Part shown: piece by piece, positions 12,769-24,287 of the stretch | Position numbering within the stretch: the first letter of the stretch is position 1 | Layout: each line of letters starts with the position of its first letter | Origin: Sweltsa coloradensis | Lineage: Eukaryota > Arthropoda > Insecta > Plecoptera > Chloroperlidae | Direction: 5' to 3' | NCBI GenBank assembly: GCA_024449915.1 | Contig: JAMZAV010000443.1 | Coordinates: forward strand, 248,001-312,000 | DNA: 64,000 nt | Position numbers and translations under genes: made by a program | Notes under the pieces: generated by a model | What the model saw: the letters and a program-made list of their open reading frames with translations, nothing else | What the model was told of the DNA's origin: nothing | The model's database searches: none

Positions 12769-13568
12769 TACACCCGGAAATATAAATTTTTGTACATACA
12801 TATATTTTTGTAGATTTTAAAACATTACCATAACGTGAAATAAATCATGTCCAGCCAAATATCTTCTTTCATATTTGTACCGGTAGGAGGATAGTAAGGA
12901 AAGAGAGCCCTGAAACTCTCCATCTCTGACGAACCCTCTTAACCTTGTCCAGTCCGTGTACTCGTTCTAGTAACTGTATCGGTTGTACACCAGAACAGTT
13001 ATTCTGTTCTATTGTAAACTATTTCTGTCTCTCTCGGGTTTTACACAGACCAGTCGGCATTGAGGTATCACTTCCAGAAAGTCACGTGGTTCGAGAGTGT
13101 TCCGAGAACACTTCGAGATATCTCGAACAAGACAAGATGCGATTCTCGGAAGGCAGGTGAAGCTACCAGAAACCCGCGCCAAAGCACTTGCATGGAATGA
13201 AGCTACTAGCAACCCGCTCCAAAGCACTTGCATGGAATGAAGCTACCAGCAACCCGCGCCAAAGCACTTGCATGGAATGAAGCCACCAGCAACCCGCGCC
13301 AAAGCACTTGCATGGAATGAAGCTACTAGCAACCCGCGCCAAAGCACTTGCATGGAATGAAGCCACCAGCAACCCGCGCCAAAGCACTTGCATGGAAATA
13401 TTATATAAGAGGCCTCTGCTGGGACTCTCGCAGATATCGCTACGGACTTGCCAGAAAACTTGCCTCTTTTCAGCTTACTTAGGTAGGTCGGGTATTTTTA
13501 CGTCAAATAAAGTTGCAATTTAAAAAAAAAATTATAAGTATTTTTTAATTTTAATAACTTGGCAACAG
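12769..13568 (+). mobile_element. Possible solo LTR with 40-bp repeats in the U3-like part
   Basis: The segment starts TGTTACACCC and could end GGCAACA, giving TG...CA ends. A TATA box (TATATAAGAGGCC, 13403) is followed about 100 bp later by a polyadenylation signal (AATAAA, about 13506), the usual order of an LTR promoter, R and U5. The 40-bp array sits just upstream of the TATA box, where LTR enhancers lie. No primer-binding site or gag/pol is adjacent and no clean target duplication was found, so the boundaries are tentative. Confidence 0.3.
13159..13397. repeat. Minisatellite, 40-bp unit x 6
   Basis: Six units of GAAGCTACCAGCAACCCGCG plus CCAAAGCACTTGCATGGAAT differ at only a few positions (CTACT/CCACC, GAAAC/GCAAC). 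The array stops 6 bp before a TATATAAG box. Confidence 0.95.
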
Positions 13569-14277
13569 CCACTCAGAGGCTTTGAAATTGTTTTATTAGT
13601 GTAGGTTATTGCACATAGGCCGATATTGACCAGGTCCGTTTTCCCACGAGAAAAGAAACTGCAACCTGTTCTACGCTCTTGGTTACTTTTTGAATAGTTG
13701 TAATTTCAAAAAAATGCCACTCGGCTAAATATAATTATATTTTATTGAAGAATAATATTTTTTATTTGTTTGTAGATCTGAATATGTAAAACAATGATAC
13801 GGTTACTGATTATTGTGGAGAGCATCTTCACGAACTCCTCGTGACATAAAAGTGTAATTTATAGTATTTCTTATAGAAAATCTTCTGTTGGAACAGCCTT
13901 TAGAAAACCTGGTATATTTGCGAGGTTTAATATAAAAAGTTTTCGCTCCAGTTTGTTACTGACACAGACGCCCGAGTCAAAGGACCCCCTCCACAAGAGT
14001 CCGCTCGCGCGCCGAGTCGAGCGATTCTCGCTAGCCAACTTCAAACAGATTTCTAAACAATTGATCGTTTCGAACAAACAACGAATATTCAAGCTCAAAG
14101 AACGCTCACGTTTTAAAAACCCAATATACGGAGTAAGCACGCCCTTGAGATTGTTCGCTGCGACGAAGTTTATTATCTAGGTAACAATACATGCGAGATC
14201 AAACACTGCGTGTTGCAATATTAGGTAGGGATATCAGATCACCAGGTTCTTGTTCATTAGACCATGGAGTTATAAAT
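13569..14277. other. Non-coding stretch
   Basis: Short ORFs on both strands at 13871-14180 overlap in antisense and show no domain. The section 13960-14040 is more GC-rich than its surroundings. Nothing recognised. Confidence 0.35.
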
Positions 14278-14281
14278 ATGA

Positions 14282-14545
14282 TTAGACGAGGGAGCGCAGC
14301 AACCAAGTCTTACAACGCAGGTCGAACCGTTCTTCGTCGTGATTATGTCTGTAAAATGTCTGTTTTTCTGTTTCCATGTACGGCCGAACGGCCAAACAGA
14401 TTGTGCTGAAATTTTAATCAGTCGTCCGTGACTAGCTAGATCTGCTAACAAAATGAGCAAAATCCGTTGCGATTTAAACCTACAAAAAATAATAAATTGA
14501 AAAATACTCTGGAAATGTGTAGGATTTAATTTAACGTCAAGCATG
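14282..14545 (-). mobile_element. Family D element fragment D1
   Basis: It begins on the plus strand with TTAGACGAGGGAGCGCAGC, the counterpart of the right end of family A (GGATGAGCGTAGCGAGCG). The body shares ACAGATTG-x-x-CTGAAATTT, CCGTTGCGATT and CAAACC..AATAATAAATTG blocks with D2. No matching left end (CTAGG) is found, so it looks truncated. Confidence 0.5.
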
Positions 14546-14571
14546 CAGTGACCAAGGTGTATGCAAGAATC

Positions 14572-14572
14572 G

Positions 14573-14608
<36 letters not shown>

Positions 14609-14609
14609 T
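14572..14609. repeat. (CTTT)n microsatellite
   Basis: About nine tandem CTTT units between two family-D copies. Confidence 0.95.
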
Positions 14610-14658
14610 AACAGCCATAATAAGCCACCATTAAATCATTTACATAACTATCAATTTA

Positions 14659-14915
14659 AACGAGGGAGCGTAGCGACTGAGTGTCTCCATTCAACTCAAA
14701 CAGCGCTCATGCTGTGAGTCTGTGGGTCTGTGTGTACATCGAAAATCAGCCGAATCGCTGAACAGATTGCACTGAAATTTACGACGATTTACGGTACGAG
14801 TTAACTGAGAACTGCTAAGAAAATCAGCCAGATTCGTTGCGATTCAAACCCACAAGAAATAATAAATTGTAAAATAGGCAGCTTATATTGTGTAGAAATT
14901 ATTTTAACGACAATG
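14659..14915 (-). mobile_element. Family D element fragment D2
   Basis: It starts AAACGAGGGAGCGTAGCGAC and is a diverged copy of D1: ACAGATTGCACTGAAATTTA, ATTCGTTGCGATTCAAACCC and AGAAATAATAAATTG lie in the same order and spacing. The left end is missing. Confidence 0.5.
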
Positions 14916-15164
14916 GTTTTGGTTTTGAAAAAATATTTTTTGTTTGTTATTTACCTGACTGTGAAATGCCGTGCCCAAGGTTTATCGAATCTGGCAAGCT
15001 CAAGGCACCCCCAAATTCCGCTCGGAGATTGAGTAGACCTTGCAATCTTTACACGAATTTCGTACTGGCTTTGTTTTCCATAGTATTGTCACAGATGATA
15101 GACTACACTGCGTTATATGCATTTCAAAACATGTTTAATAATTTTTTAAATACAATCTAGAAAT

Positions 15165-15240
15165 TACAAAATCTTTCCCGACCAGGGGATTGAACCCACT
15201 TCTTTCACATTTCGGCTACAAGGGCGCCTTAGCCAACTAG
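15165..15240 (-). repeat. tRNA-derived sequence abutting element M1
   Basis: The minus strand shows TAGTTGGCTAAGGCGCC (D-arm/A-box-like) and GTGGGTTCAATCCCC (B box), with GGTCGGGA in the acceptor position. The 5' acceptor strand would fall exactly where M1 begins, so the tRNA-like copy appears cut by, or fused to, that element. It is not a functional tRNA. Confidence 0.55.
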
Positions 15241-15519
15241 ACTAGGGAAACGCCAAAGTCGTTGTTGGACGAGTGAGTGAGTCATGTGTTGAGTACCCGG
15301 GAACATTTGCATTTAAAATTGATAATTATATTGGTATAAATAATAGGGGTTTTGAAGTTTAGTTGGTATAAGGGCGCGTCAACTGTAAGGCCATAATGCG
15401 CCACTCTAGCCTATGAAAGGCTAGGGAGGCCTTAGGTAGGGGGAAGAAAAGGAATGTTACCGGGTACTCAACACATGGCTCACTCACTCGTTTAACAACG
15501 ACTTTGGCGTTTCCCTAGT
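15241..15519 (+). mobile_element. Family M MITE-like element, copy M1
   Basis: Both ends carry the same sequence in inverted orientation over about 65 bp (ACTAGGGAAACGCCAAAGTC ... and its complement at 15500-15519), continuing through GTTGTTGGACGAG, GTGAGTGAGTC and TGTTGAGTACCCGG. The ends resemble the left end of family A (ACTAGGAAAACGC..AAGTC..GTTGTTGGATGAGCG). The interior, including GCGCCACTCTAGCCTATGA, is shared with M2. No ORF and no clear target duplication. Confidence 0.7.
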
Positions 15520-15535
15520 ATTATTAGCTTTTGAT

Positions 15536-15907
15536 ATGAATGAGCCATATGAGAGTCTTTTTTACCACTTGAATATCACATGCAGCAGTTTCTTTCTGCG
15601 TTTAGTCCATTTATGTATTAGTTAGTTACTATATCGGCCTACATTAATTTAAATGTGCATTTCACTTTTTGAAACTTGTAAGGGTCATACGCAATAACTA
15701 TAAGGGTGATTGTAGATTAATCGGCCAATCCACCCCCATTCTTTCAGTTAATACTTATGACCGGTACAAGGTTCAAAAAGTGAAATGCATATTTAAATTA
15801 TTGTAGGCCAATATTGTACCTAACTAATAAATAAATGGACTAAACGCAGAAAGAAACTGCTGCAGGTGATATTCAAGTGGTAAAAAACACTCCCGTTTCT
15901 CATTCAT
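15536..15907. repeat. Inverted repeat between M1 and M2
   Basis: The left arm (15536-15690) and right arm (15753-15907) are complementary over about 155 bp, including CAGCAGTTTCTTTCTGCGTT and TTTCACTTTTTGAA. With M1 and M2 on either side in opposite orientation, the whole 15241-16299 region is mirror-symmetric. Confidence 0.85.
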
Positions 15908-15998
15908 GTCCAACGTCTATATAATTTATTCTTCGTTTATTTTTAACTGATTTAAGTCTTCATCCTACATAATTATACATAATTATTGATTACACATA

Positions 15999-16299
15999 AC
16001 AAGGAAAGTGTCAAAGTCGTTGTTAGACGAGGGAGCGAGCCATGTGTTGAGTACCCGATAACATTACATTGCCTCCCCCTACCTAAGGCTGGATGGATCC
16101 AGCATGGGTCTTTCCTCCCTAGCCTATCATAGGCTAGAGTGGCGCATCATGGCCTTTCAGTTTACGCGCCCTGATACCAACTAAACTCAAAATCCTATCA
16201 CTTATACCTTATATATCAATCAACTTAATGCAAATGTTCCCGGGTACTCAACACATGACTCACTCACTCGTCTAACAACGACTTTGGCGTTTTCCTAGT
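15999..16299 (-). mobile_element. Family M MITE-like element, copy M2
   Basis: Inverted copy of M1. Its outer end (GGCGTTTTCCTAGT at 16286-16299) is closer to family A (GCGTTTTCCTAGT) than M1's is. It contains about 25 bp (ATGGATCCAGCATGGGTC region) absent from M1, and the inner end is diverged (ACAAGGAAAGTGTCAAAGTC). Confidence 0.7.
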
Positions 16300-17398
16300 A
16301 GTAATCAAATGACACATCTAATAAAATGTTAACATACAATATAGATTTTAGAGGCGCCCAAAACAAACATTGTTTGTTTAATAATAACTAAAACAGAATA
16401 ATATTTGGACCTTCAATTTCAAAAAATAAATATAGAAAAGAGTTGCAATATTACTACACAGATATTAACTAGTATTATAATGTTTATTTAATTATTTCGA
16501 CAACACTTTAAGTTGAAATAATAATGAGATAATAATAATAATAATATAATATATTATTATATTATTATCATTATTTCCAGAACGGTGGTATAGAAATAAT
16601 CAAATAATCCGTGTGCCAATAAAACATTGATTAAGACCATAAACATAATATCTCAGAAACACAACAAAGATGAGTATTCCGTGGTTTATTATTGAAATCT
16701 TAGCTTTGGACTTGTGTTTTGCTAGTACAGTATAGATACACAGTGTGAGCTAATTAGTATGTTAGCTTGGGTGTTTTCTGGTTGCGATCTCGCTGAGCAC
16801 TTGTCAGAGAGGAGCCACCACTAATACCGGTATCCGCTCCTACTTGAACCGAGACATGGAACCTCTTGAATTACAACCCATCTGGTTGCACAACACAAAC
16901 TCAGTCGTTTCACTAATCCTTCTAATGTATTGTGATGATGCAGTCTGAGGGGCTGGGACTGGAACTTAAGCATCAACTCAAACATCAAAGCAAGTTTCGT
17001 TGTTATGGTGTGTGAGTGTGAAACACAAGTTTCTTTGAGGTTTACTCGGAAATGAATTTAAATACGACTGTAATCTTATTAACTTACAAGTCTGTCTGTT
17101 TACGAGCGTACTGACATATTGTAGTGACTTATGATAAGTCAGCACAGTCAAGAGAAGATGAACTAGTCATAATCTAAGGGGGCTGCATGCGTTCCCGTGC
17201 ATACAATAGGGAATATTCCACTTACTATTTTATGTTTTATTTTAATTCTTATATATGTCTTAATAGTCACTGCACTTTCTTCATTTAAAAAAAAGTATTT
17301 TGTGTTATTTAAACAAGAAGTAAATTTTACCCCCAGTTTGCGCGCCAAAAACGAGCGTGCTCCATCTTTGGACCGTACTACGTCATAACTGTGTAGAG
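16300..17398. other. Non-coding stretch with AT microsatellite
   Basis: An ATA/AAT-rich palindromic tract lies at 16527-16572. The remaining sequence shows no domain-bearing ORF or shared repeat. Confidence 0.35.
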
Positions 17399-17683
17399 TC
17401 AAGGCCAATTAGAAACTAAATGTACGTATTTGTACACATTTACATACAGACGGCGGTGCTCGTCCATCCACTCAACAACAAACACAACTCCACAGCCATT
17501 TAAACGATGTACATTTTCACCAAATTTTGTTTTTGTTTTTTCGTTTGTCACAGGAGATTTCGCGAGATCATTTTGATAAATAATTACGAGCATTTTGTCT
17601 TGAATTTTAACGTACACAAACACACACATAATAAGTGTCAATTGACTTGACTTGTAAGACACAGTCGCTGCGCTCCCTCGTCT
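17399..17683 (+). mobile_element. Family D end, copy D3
   Basis: The plus strand ends GTCGCTGCGCTCCCTCGTCT followed by AATT, the same right end as D1 read in the other direction, and it sits at an AA dinucleotide like the A elements. The extent to the left is uncertain. An 87-codon antisense ORF here (17399-17662) has no recognisable domain. Confidence 0.4.
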
Positions 17684-17979
17684 AATTATTTGAAGGAAAG
17701 ATGAAACGATTCCAAACTGTATTTCATTCCCTCGACTCCAGCGAATAAAGATACAAGATCAAAGCCCCCATTTCGGCTAAAACTCCTCCAAGGTCGACAA
17801 AACCCGCCTGAAGAAGGTTAAACAAACATTTCGCATCGTTACGTAACCGTTTGACGGCTGTTAACCATTCTGTCTGTGTACAAACCTCGCCCTAACGAGC
17901 CCTTTGACTGTGTCGCACTGTTTTACGATGTCGTATCTGTTGTGCGGTGACTTGTTCGTGTGTTTGGTGCAAATTAGAG

Positions 17980-17980
<1 letters not shown>

Positions 17981-18022
<42 letters not shown>
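17981..18022. repeat. (CT)n microsatellite
   Basis: About 20 uninterrupted CT dinucleotides. Confidence 0.95.
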
Positions 18023-18027
<5 letters not shown>

Positions 18028-18524
18028 CAAACATCTACTTTGAGAAAACATGTAAAACATCAACAATTGAACGGTTAGCGCACCGTACGCTAAATCTATG
18101 GTTGACATAATCGAAGCACTAACTCGTTTTTCGAAGGGTACAGACAATCGACTGTATACAACTTTCAGTCATTTTAACGCCACTTTTTCACCATCTTATT
18201 TTTTTTAATTAATAGATAATAAGTCTATTTACGTTATTCACTTATTTAATGCATTATCAAATAATTTTAAGTGTAAATTTTATAAAATAAAACTGTTGCA
18301 ACGAGATCGGAATGGGTTGTTATACTTTGAATCGAGCACAGCTCCCTAGAAGGAAGGAGGACAACGCGATACTATTTTTATAACTTAACCTTACTTTTCA
18401 ACTCTGAGTCAATGTTATAGCCATATACTTGATTTTACACTTTCAATACATATTTAACCCATTTTTTTCTTAGGCTTCTATGTTTGCGACAATCGGTAGA
18501 ACTAGAAGAATCATTTACATTTTT

Positions 18525-18580
18525 TATTTATTTATTGTCTATTCTATTCACTGATAAAAACTTGTTTAAAGATGGTCATA
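18525..18580 (-). mobile_element. LINE 3'-end fragment, family G
   Basis: The minus strand reads AAGTTTTTATCAGTGAATAG then an (AAAT)n-like tail, matching the 3' ends at 51388-51480 (-) and 58045-58115 (+) (AGTTTTTATAACTGAATAGG). It is a very short, 5'-truncated copy. Confidence 0.4.
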
Positions 18581-19555
18581 AAAACGTAAACATTTACGAG
18601 GTAACAAGATATTCACTAAATTTCTTTTTTTCATAACTTACTGCAACTTTCAAATAAGGTAATAGACCTATGGGCAAATTAGAATCACGTTCACAACAAG
18701 CTCTTTGCAGGAATGTATCCCTCCTCCCTGAAGAGACTTGAATGATATCCCCGCTAGGATGAAGCTCTCCATCACGGTCCAAGTTACCCACAGAAGAAGT
18801 GAGAGAGACGGGGAGATACGGAGATAAATCCAGATCCCGTCAATATTTGTTACGTTTAGTTCAATTTCGCATTGTTTGTCTGTAAAGAATGAGACCGGGC
18901 CGTAGAAAAGCATTAATCAAACTACTGCGAGGAATGGGGGATATTTCTTGTGAAGCGGGACTTTGTGGCACCAATGGAAATATAGTGCGCGAGTATGGAT
19001 GAAAAACTCAGTGAATGTTGTTGGCCATAAGATGAATATTTTATTACTAGATAGTACAGTGAAAGTATAACTTTGGAGAAAGTGAATAGTCTATAATTAA
19101 TAATTGATAATAAGTGTAGATACAAATGCTGTGCTTGCCGACTGATATCCCAGATGCCATAACTTAGCATAGCGTGTGATGAAAGTGTAAACGAAAGGCT
19201 CAACAATCACAGCTAAAAATTATACGACACACAGCTAAACATTATATTTAATAATAGTGAATACTGAATATACATAATTATTTTTGTCTGCAATAAAAGG
19301 TTGATAAAGTACCCATTGTTCACAAAATTATGATATTCGCCCGTTTTTAATCTCTGCCATGCTTGTCTTTAATTTTTCATTTCAAATTATAATTTGTTAT
19401 TTAATTTAAACGATATAAAGTTCGTTCGACATACAGATAAAATGAAAATGTGATTTAAATAAGTACACTTACGTATAGTCGGTTCAGCAGTGGACGATTA
19501 ATATGTTTGAACGTTTTTCGCCATTTGTATGGAATGAATACATTTTTAATATTGA

Positions 19556-19612
19556 TGTGGCTATTTTATTTTATTTATTTATTTCCTATTCAGTTTGTTT
19601 TTACAATATTAA
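19556..19612 (-). mobile_element. LINE 3'-end fragment, family G (weak)
   Basis: The minus strand has AAACTGAATAGG followed by an AAATAAATAAAT tail, a diverged match to the family-G 3' end. Confidence 0.3.
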
Positions 19613-20944
19613 CAATGTGATGTTGTAAGGTCCACTGGCAACTATTATCGCAGTCTACCTTGTTGTGTACAGACTATAACAGACGTAGTAATTCTTCACT
19701 CGCAAACAAGGTGGTTTATGCCGTTCTGTCATCAGGATTTAATTAATTTATGCATTGAAACTGTTATTACACCAGTCAAGTATGCAAAACTTACCCACAC
19801 AAAGTATGAATTATAAGATTAAAAAACTTAAATTAATTATTCTCTTAACTATCTTGTAAGATAAAATGTAAATTAAGATGTTGAATAGCAAAGAGTTACT
19901 TTTCAACGCATAATTACACTGAGCAGTAATTAATTCGATGACAATTTCACCATGTAATACTAGACCGATTAACCGCTTTCATATTTCCAAAACTAAAGTG
20001 TTCATATTAAAATTATAACACTCAGTATTAATGTGAAGAGGGTTCACCACCCTTTTGATAGTTAGTAAATAGCGTTTGCTCGCCAAAAAGACCTACGTAT
20101 ATACAATTTTGCAAACTTGTCATTAAGCATCATGACTTCCAACAGTCATAGATTTTCAAAATTTTGACTGTCAGAGAAAAATTCACAAACAGCTTTGGAA
20201 TTATTAACAAATTGAAAATCTAAATTAATTTTTTTTTAACTATTTCAAAATAAATTTAAGATGTTGATACATAGTAACTTTCAATTCCACTTACTGAGAG
20301 TTCAAATTCTAACAACTTCATATATTCGCCAAATAACCTTAATCTTTCATAAACTTGTGTGGTTACAGTTTAAAATTGTTAGATATATAAGCTTAAACTT
20401 GGTTGTTTTGGTAGAAATTAGCACGTAGAATTATCAGTTTCGCAAGGTTTCCATTAGAAATATCAGTTCACCATCTATTTAGACGTTCGTACATCTTGTG
20501 CACGTTTCATCATTATCACGATCCTCATTATTGTTCCATTTTAACCTACGTATTTCAATCAACGTGTTATCAAGAACTGTCCGTCGTTGTGAAACCTTCT
20601 CGGGATACGATGAGATGCACCTGTTATAGTTTCCCATTACAACGAAACATCTTGAAACATTATTTCCCACAGCCGGAAAATATCCAGTAATTTAAATCAC
20701 ATTTTGTGTAATTACAAACGTAAATTAATAATAATAATGTTTTGCTATAAAAATATATTTTATTTTAGTACTTTAAAAAGTAAGTAAGGTTTTATTAGTC
20801 CGGCACATGAGCTATCCACCATTATAAACTTTTGATCCTTAAGTTTTATCTGTTTTTGTAATAGTTATTATGTAAGTATGCCTAAAAAAAACTTTTTTAT
20901 TGGGGGCGTAAGTGTTGGAAGAGGTTTCATAAATGCAAGATATA

Positions 20945-21040
20945 ATAAATAATAAGAGCATAGCCCGGACAGACAAGGTCCCGGGTTCAAACCCCGATGT
21001 AGTCACATTTTTTTATTTCTGTCTAAAGTACTAACATACT
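20945..21040 (+). repeat. tRNA-derived SINE, family 2
   Basis: CAAGGTCCCGGGTTCAAACC provides a B box, followed by GATGTAGTCAC and TTCTGTCTAAAGTA. The same B-box-to-tail order recurs at 36445-36550 (+) and 36225-36325 (-), so it is a dispersed SINE and not a tRNA gene. Confidence 0.6.
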
Positions 21041-22040
21041 AGCGTTTTAGTCGCCTACTAAAAAGCCAAGGTAAAACATATTATTTTATATTTTTTTATG
21101 TATGTGAGACAGTTATGTTAAATCAATTATTTTATTTATTTTATGTATATATAATAAATTTTTGCTTGTTTAGTTTGATAAATATTTTAAAGAAAGCTAA
21201 AAATGAATTGGTCGATTTCGAATAAAAAAATTAATTTAAAAATAATATTGTCGTCCAAAATAGTATTATGTAATCGGTTATTTTTCATTTCATTTTATTT
21301 CATTTTATTTCATTTCATTCATCGTACATCATAAAATGTAAGACTGATTTCGTCATTTTACAAAAATATAGATTCAAATTATGGTTATTACAATCAGAAG
21401 TATATCAGTCCAAAAAATCAGACACTTTATAGAATGCACTATCCAATAGATATTCCTTAAAAACAGATCTAAAACGATGAAACGAGTCAATTTTCTTGAT
21501 GTCAGTCGAAATTTTATTGTACAATCTTTCACAGGCTTCTTTTAAATATATTTCACTGTGTGAACATCTTTTTGTCGTCTGGTATTATACGAATGTATTT
21601 CATCATTCAAAGTAAAATTACTGTGGTGTTTTCTCACCCATAAAACATAGTTTAAACTATTTTATTTAGATTGGATGGGATTCAGGACTAGATGCCGACC
21701 AGAAAAAAACATTCATTTGTCACCCCCTCCCTGTTAAACTTAATTTATTATTTTCTCAAGGTACGAATATGACATTGTAATTGCTATTCTGTGCAACCTT
21801 GATGAAAAAGTCTGAAGTTATTCTAAACAAATAAAAATCTAGCAATACTATACACGCCACAAATGCATTTGTGTACTGTGTAGACCCAACACTTCTGCTA
21901 ATTAGCTGGCGGTGTGTTTTGTCCAACCAACCAACCAAGGCCAACTAATTCAACACGATTATTATTGATGTCACTGAGCATAAAATAATGGCATGTTTTT
22001 GTCAAAAGTCATGTCACATCAACTAGCAATCTCTGTGTAT
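21041..22040. other. Non-coding stretch
   Basis: Contains a (TTTCA)n-like run at 21285-21320 and AT-rich sequence. No gene recognised. Confidence 0.35.
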
Positions 22041-22044
22041 GACG

Positions 22045-22200
22045 TGACGTCATTACTGTCACCGCCACTCGCTGTGTCGGTCTGTTCCGACATCTCTGAC
22101 ATCAGTTGACAGCTGGCCAATCAGAAGCAGTAGCATCTCTCATGAGAGACCAGTGATTCAACCATGTTCTGCACATTCACAGTATTCATATAAAACGGAA
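22045..22200 (+). promoter_or_regulatory. Candidate promoter: CRE, CCAAT, TATA
   Basis: A perfect palindromic CRE (TGACGTCA, 22045-22052), a CCAAT box (22117-22121) and a TATA box (TATAAAA, 22189-22195) occur in the usual order. A start about 30 bp past the TATA box would lie near 22220, and a donor-like GTAAGC follows at 22258. Element A2 is inserted just downstream at 22310. The arrangement could be coincidence, since no downstream coding exon was found. Confidence 0.3.
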
Positions 22201-22309
22201 GGTGAAACAATACGTGTTGAAACATTTGAAGAGACTGAATACATACATTATTATTGGTAAGCGCGTCCATGGCGTCGGCGCCGACATGGTTGGCTTGGTC
22301 TGCTTTAAA

Positions 22310-22924
22310 CTAGGAAAACGCTTAAGTCCCGCCGCGTTGTTGGATGAGCGTAATTGGTGCATTGAGCTGCCATGTGTTATGCGGATTTTCTGTTGTTCTG
22401 TGAAAAAATCATTACTAAGTGAAGATTTTTTTAAAAATTAAATTAAATTAAATGAAAAATTAACTTAAATTTTAAATTTTTTAATTAATTGTAATTTTAA
22501 AAAAAGGAAAAAATCGTAATATTGAAATTTTCATAAGAAATAATTATTCGATTGCGCACAAATTTTACACAAATATATGAATTTATAAAATTAAGGTTCT
22601 GTGAAAAAATTATTACAATAGGATAAAGCATGTAGGTGTTATAAGTCGAAGAAAGTTTTTAAAAATCGAAAAAAATCGTAAAATTGCGTTTTTTATGAGA
22701 AAAAATTTCCCGATTGCGCTCAAAAACGTGGCAGTTCTAAGTTCAGAGATTTCGAAGGCCTCCATGAAATTTCATCGCAATCGGAGTATCGGTTTAGCCG
22801 GAATCGTGTTAACAGACACACAAAAATACAGAAAGAAAGAAAAAAAAAAAACATTCCGGATTTTTTTCTCCAGTGTAGTGAAATGGAATCTTCGCTTCGC
22901 TCGCTACGCTCGCTACGCTCATCC
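22310..22924 (+). mobile_element. Family A element, copy A2
   Basis: It runs from CTAGGAAAACGCTTAAGTCC to CGCTACGCTCATCC, flanked by A on the left and AA on the right. It aligns with A1 along its length and has the same asymmetric 13-bp inverted repeats. An extra GCTCGCTAC step lies near its right end. Confidence 0.85.
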
Positions 22925-24062
22925 AATTACAAAGTCCCCACCGAAAAACAATTACGTGACAGAGAAAGTAGACTCTAAATATGAAATTATTTTCTTATGT
23001 TGAAAAACAATGTGAAAAATGGTCGTGTTAATGTTTTTTAAGGGTAGGAGGCTACAAGGTCTTTATTTTGTGTTTTTACACTTTTTTACAAACAAACATA
23101 TCCAGTTGTTCAAAAAATAATATTACATACAAAACAACATTTTATTAGCATATAATAAAAAACCTACAAATCAAACAATGTATTCTTGAACATTCTATGG
23201 AATAAAAATTTAAATTATGATTCAAATTTTATGATTTTCAACATGCCATTCTATGAAATATACTCTATTGGTCACAAAAGTGTCAGTATTTCTTACGCGG
23301 GCTTCTGTTTTCTGTTTACTGTCATTTGTGTTATTAACCGAACCGTACGAGCACGGTTTCTGTTTTTATGTGACTTTACACGTTGTTTCCGTTTTGCATT
23401 CTGCGATTAGAATTGATGAAATTATACTACAATTGCATTTGTAGTGTAAACTCTACAAGAATCTAAGTAGGCCTAGAGTCATTACTGTGTCTGATGATTT
23501 ACTCTTTTTACGACCGTGCAGTAAAAGTTTAGTACGTAGGGTGCTAGAATCAGTTATACTTTGTGATTTTCTCCGTTGATGTTTGACGAGCACGTTTATA
23601 CTCGCATCCCAAGACTCTAGCTCGGGCTGTTCAGTTATTGCTGTCCTTGCTCTGTCTACCACCGCTTACATCAAGTGTGGATCCACAATTTTGGTTCTCG
23701 TTCTTAATAAACCAAATACGTATTTGGTTTGCAAGTAACTATAGCCCCTCCTTCACATTTTCTCTTTTCCATTTCATATTTAATTTCCCTCAGTGCTCTT
23801 ATATATTTCTTTGTTACAAAACAAAGACATTTTCTCGGTGTCACGAATGAAAACCCTCCAGCTTTAATTTATCATCCTTTGTCTTAATTATTTGTAAGAA
23901 ACCCATATTTCTACATTACTATCAGTGGCTTAATTCGTCACAGTCGTCGGCGGTTTCCCCCCCCCCCCCTCCTGTTGGGCGGGGGAGGGGAAATGCCGGC
24001 GGGGGGCACGACGACGATACGGTTGACTGATGAAGGAGCGAACCAGATATGACGATTCTAAT
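22925..24062. other. Non-coding stretch with poly-C tract
   Basis: No domain-bearing ORF is present. A 13-nt C run lies at 23957-23969 in a short GC-rich patch, and a TAGGCCTA octamer at 23468. Confidence 0.35.
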
Positions 24063-24287
24063 CCACCGCCCTGGAAACTGCTCTATACTTTATACTCCCT
24101 GTTGATACCACCGCCTTGGAAACTACTCTATACTTTATACTCCCTGTTGATACCACCGCCTTGGAAACTGCTCTATACTTTATACACCCTGTTGATACCA
24201 CCGCCTTGGAAACTCCTCTATACTTTATACTCCCTGTTGATACCACCGCCTTGGAAACTGCTCTATACTTTATACTCCCTGTTGATA
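24063..24287. repeat. Minisatellite, 45-bp unit x 5
   Basis: Five units of CCACCGCCTTGGAAACTGCT plus CTATACTTTATACTCCCTGTTGATA. Forty-five is a multiple of three and the unit is open in two forward frames and one reverse frame, giving 95-101-codon repetitive ORFs. Nothing else indicates translation. Confidence 0.95.

Larger units (their letters stand above)
17684..20944. other. Non-coding stretch with LINE 3'-end fragments
   Basis: Mostly AT-rich sequence without genes. It includes a (CT)n tract and two short minus-strand LINE 3' ends near 18525 and 19560, listed separately. Confidence 0.35.
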
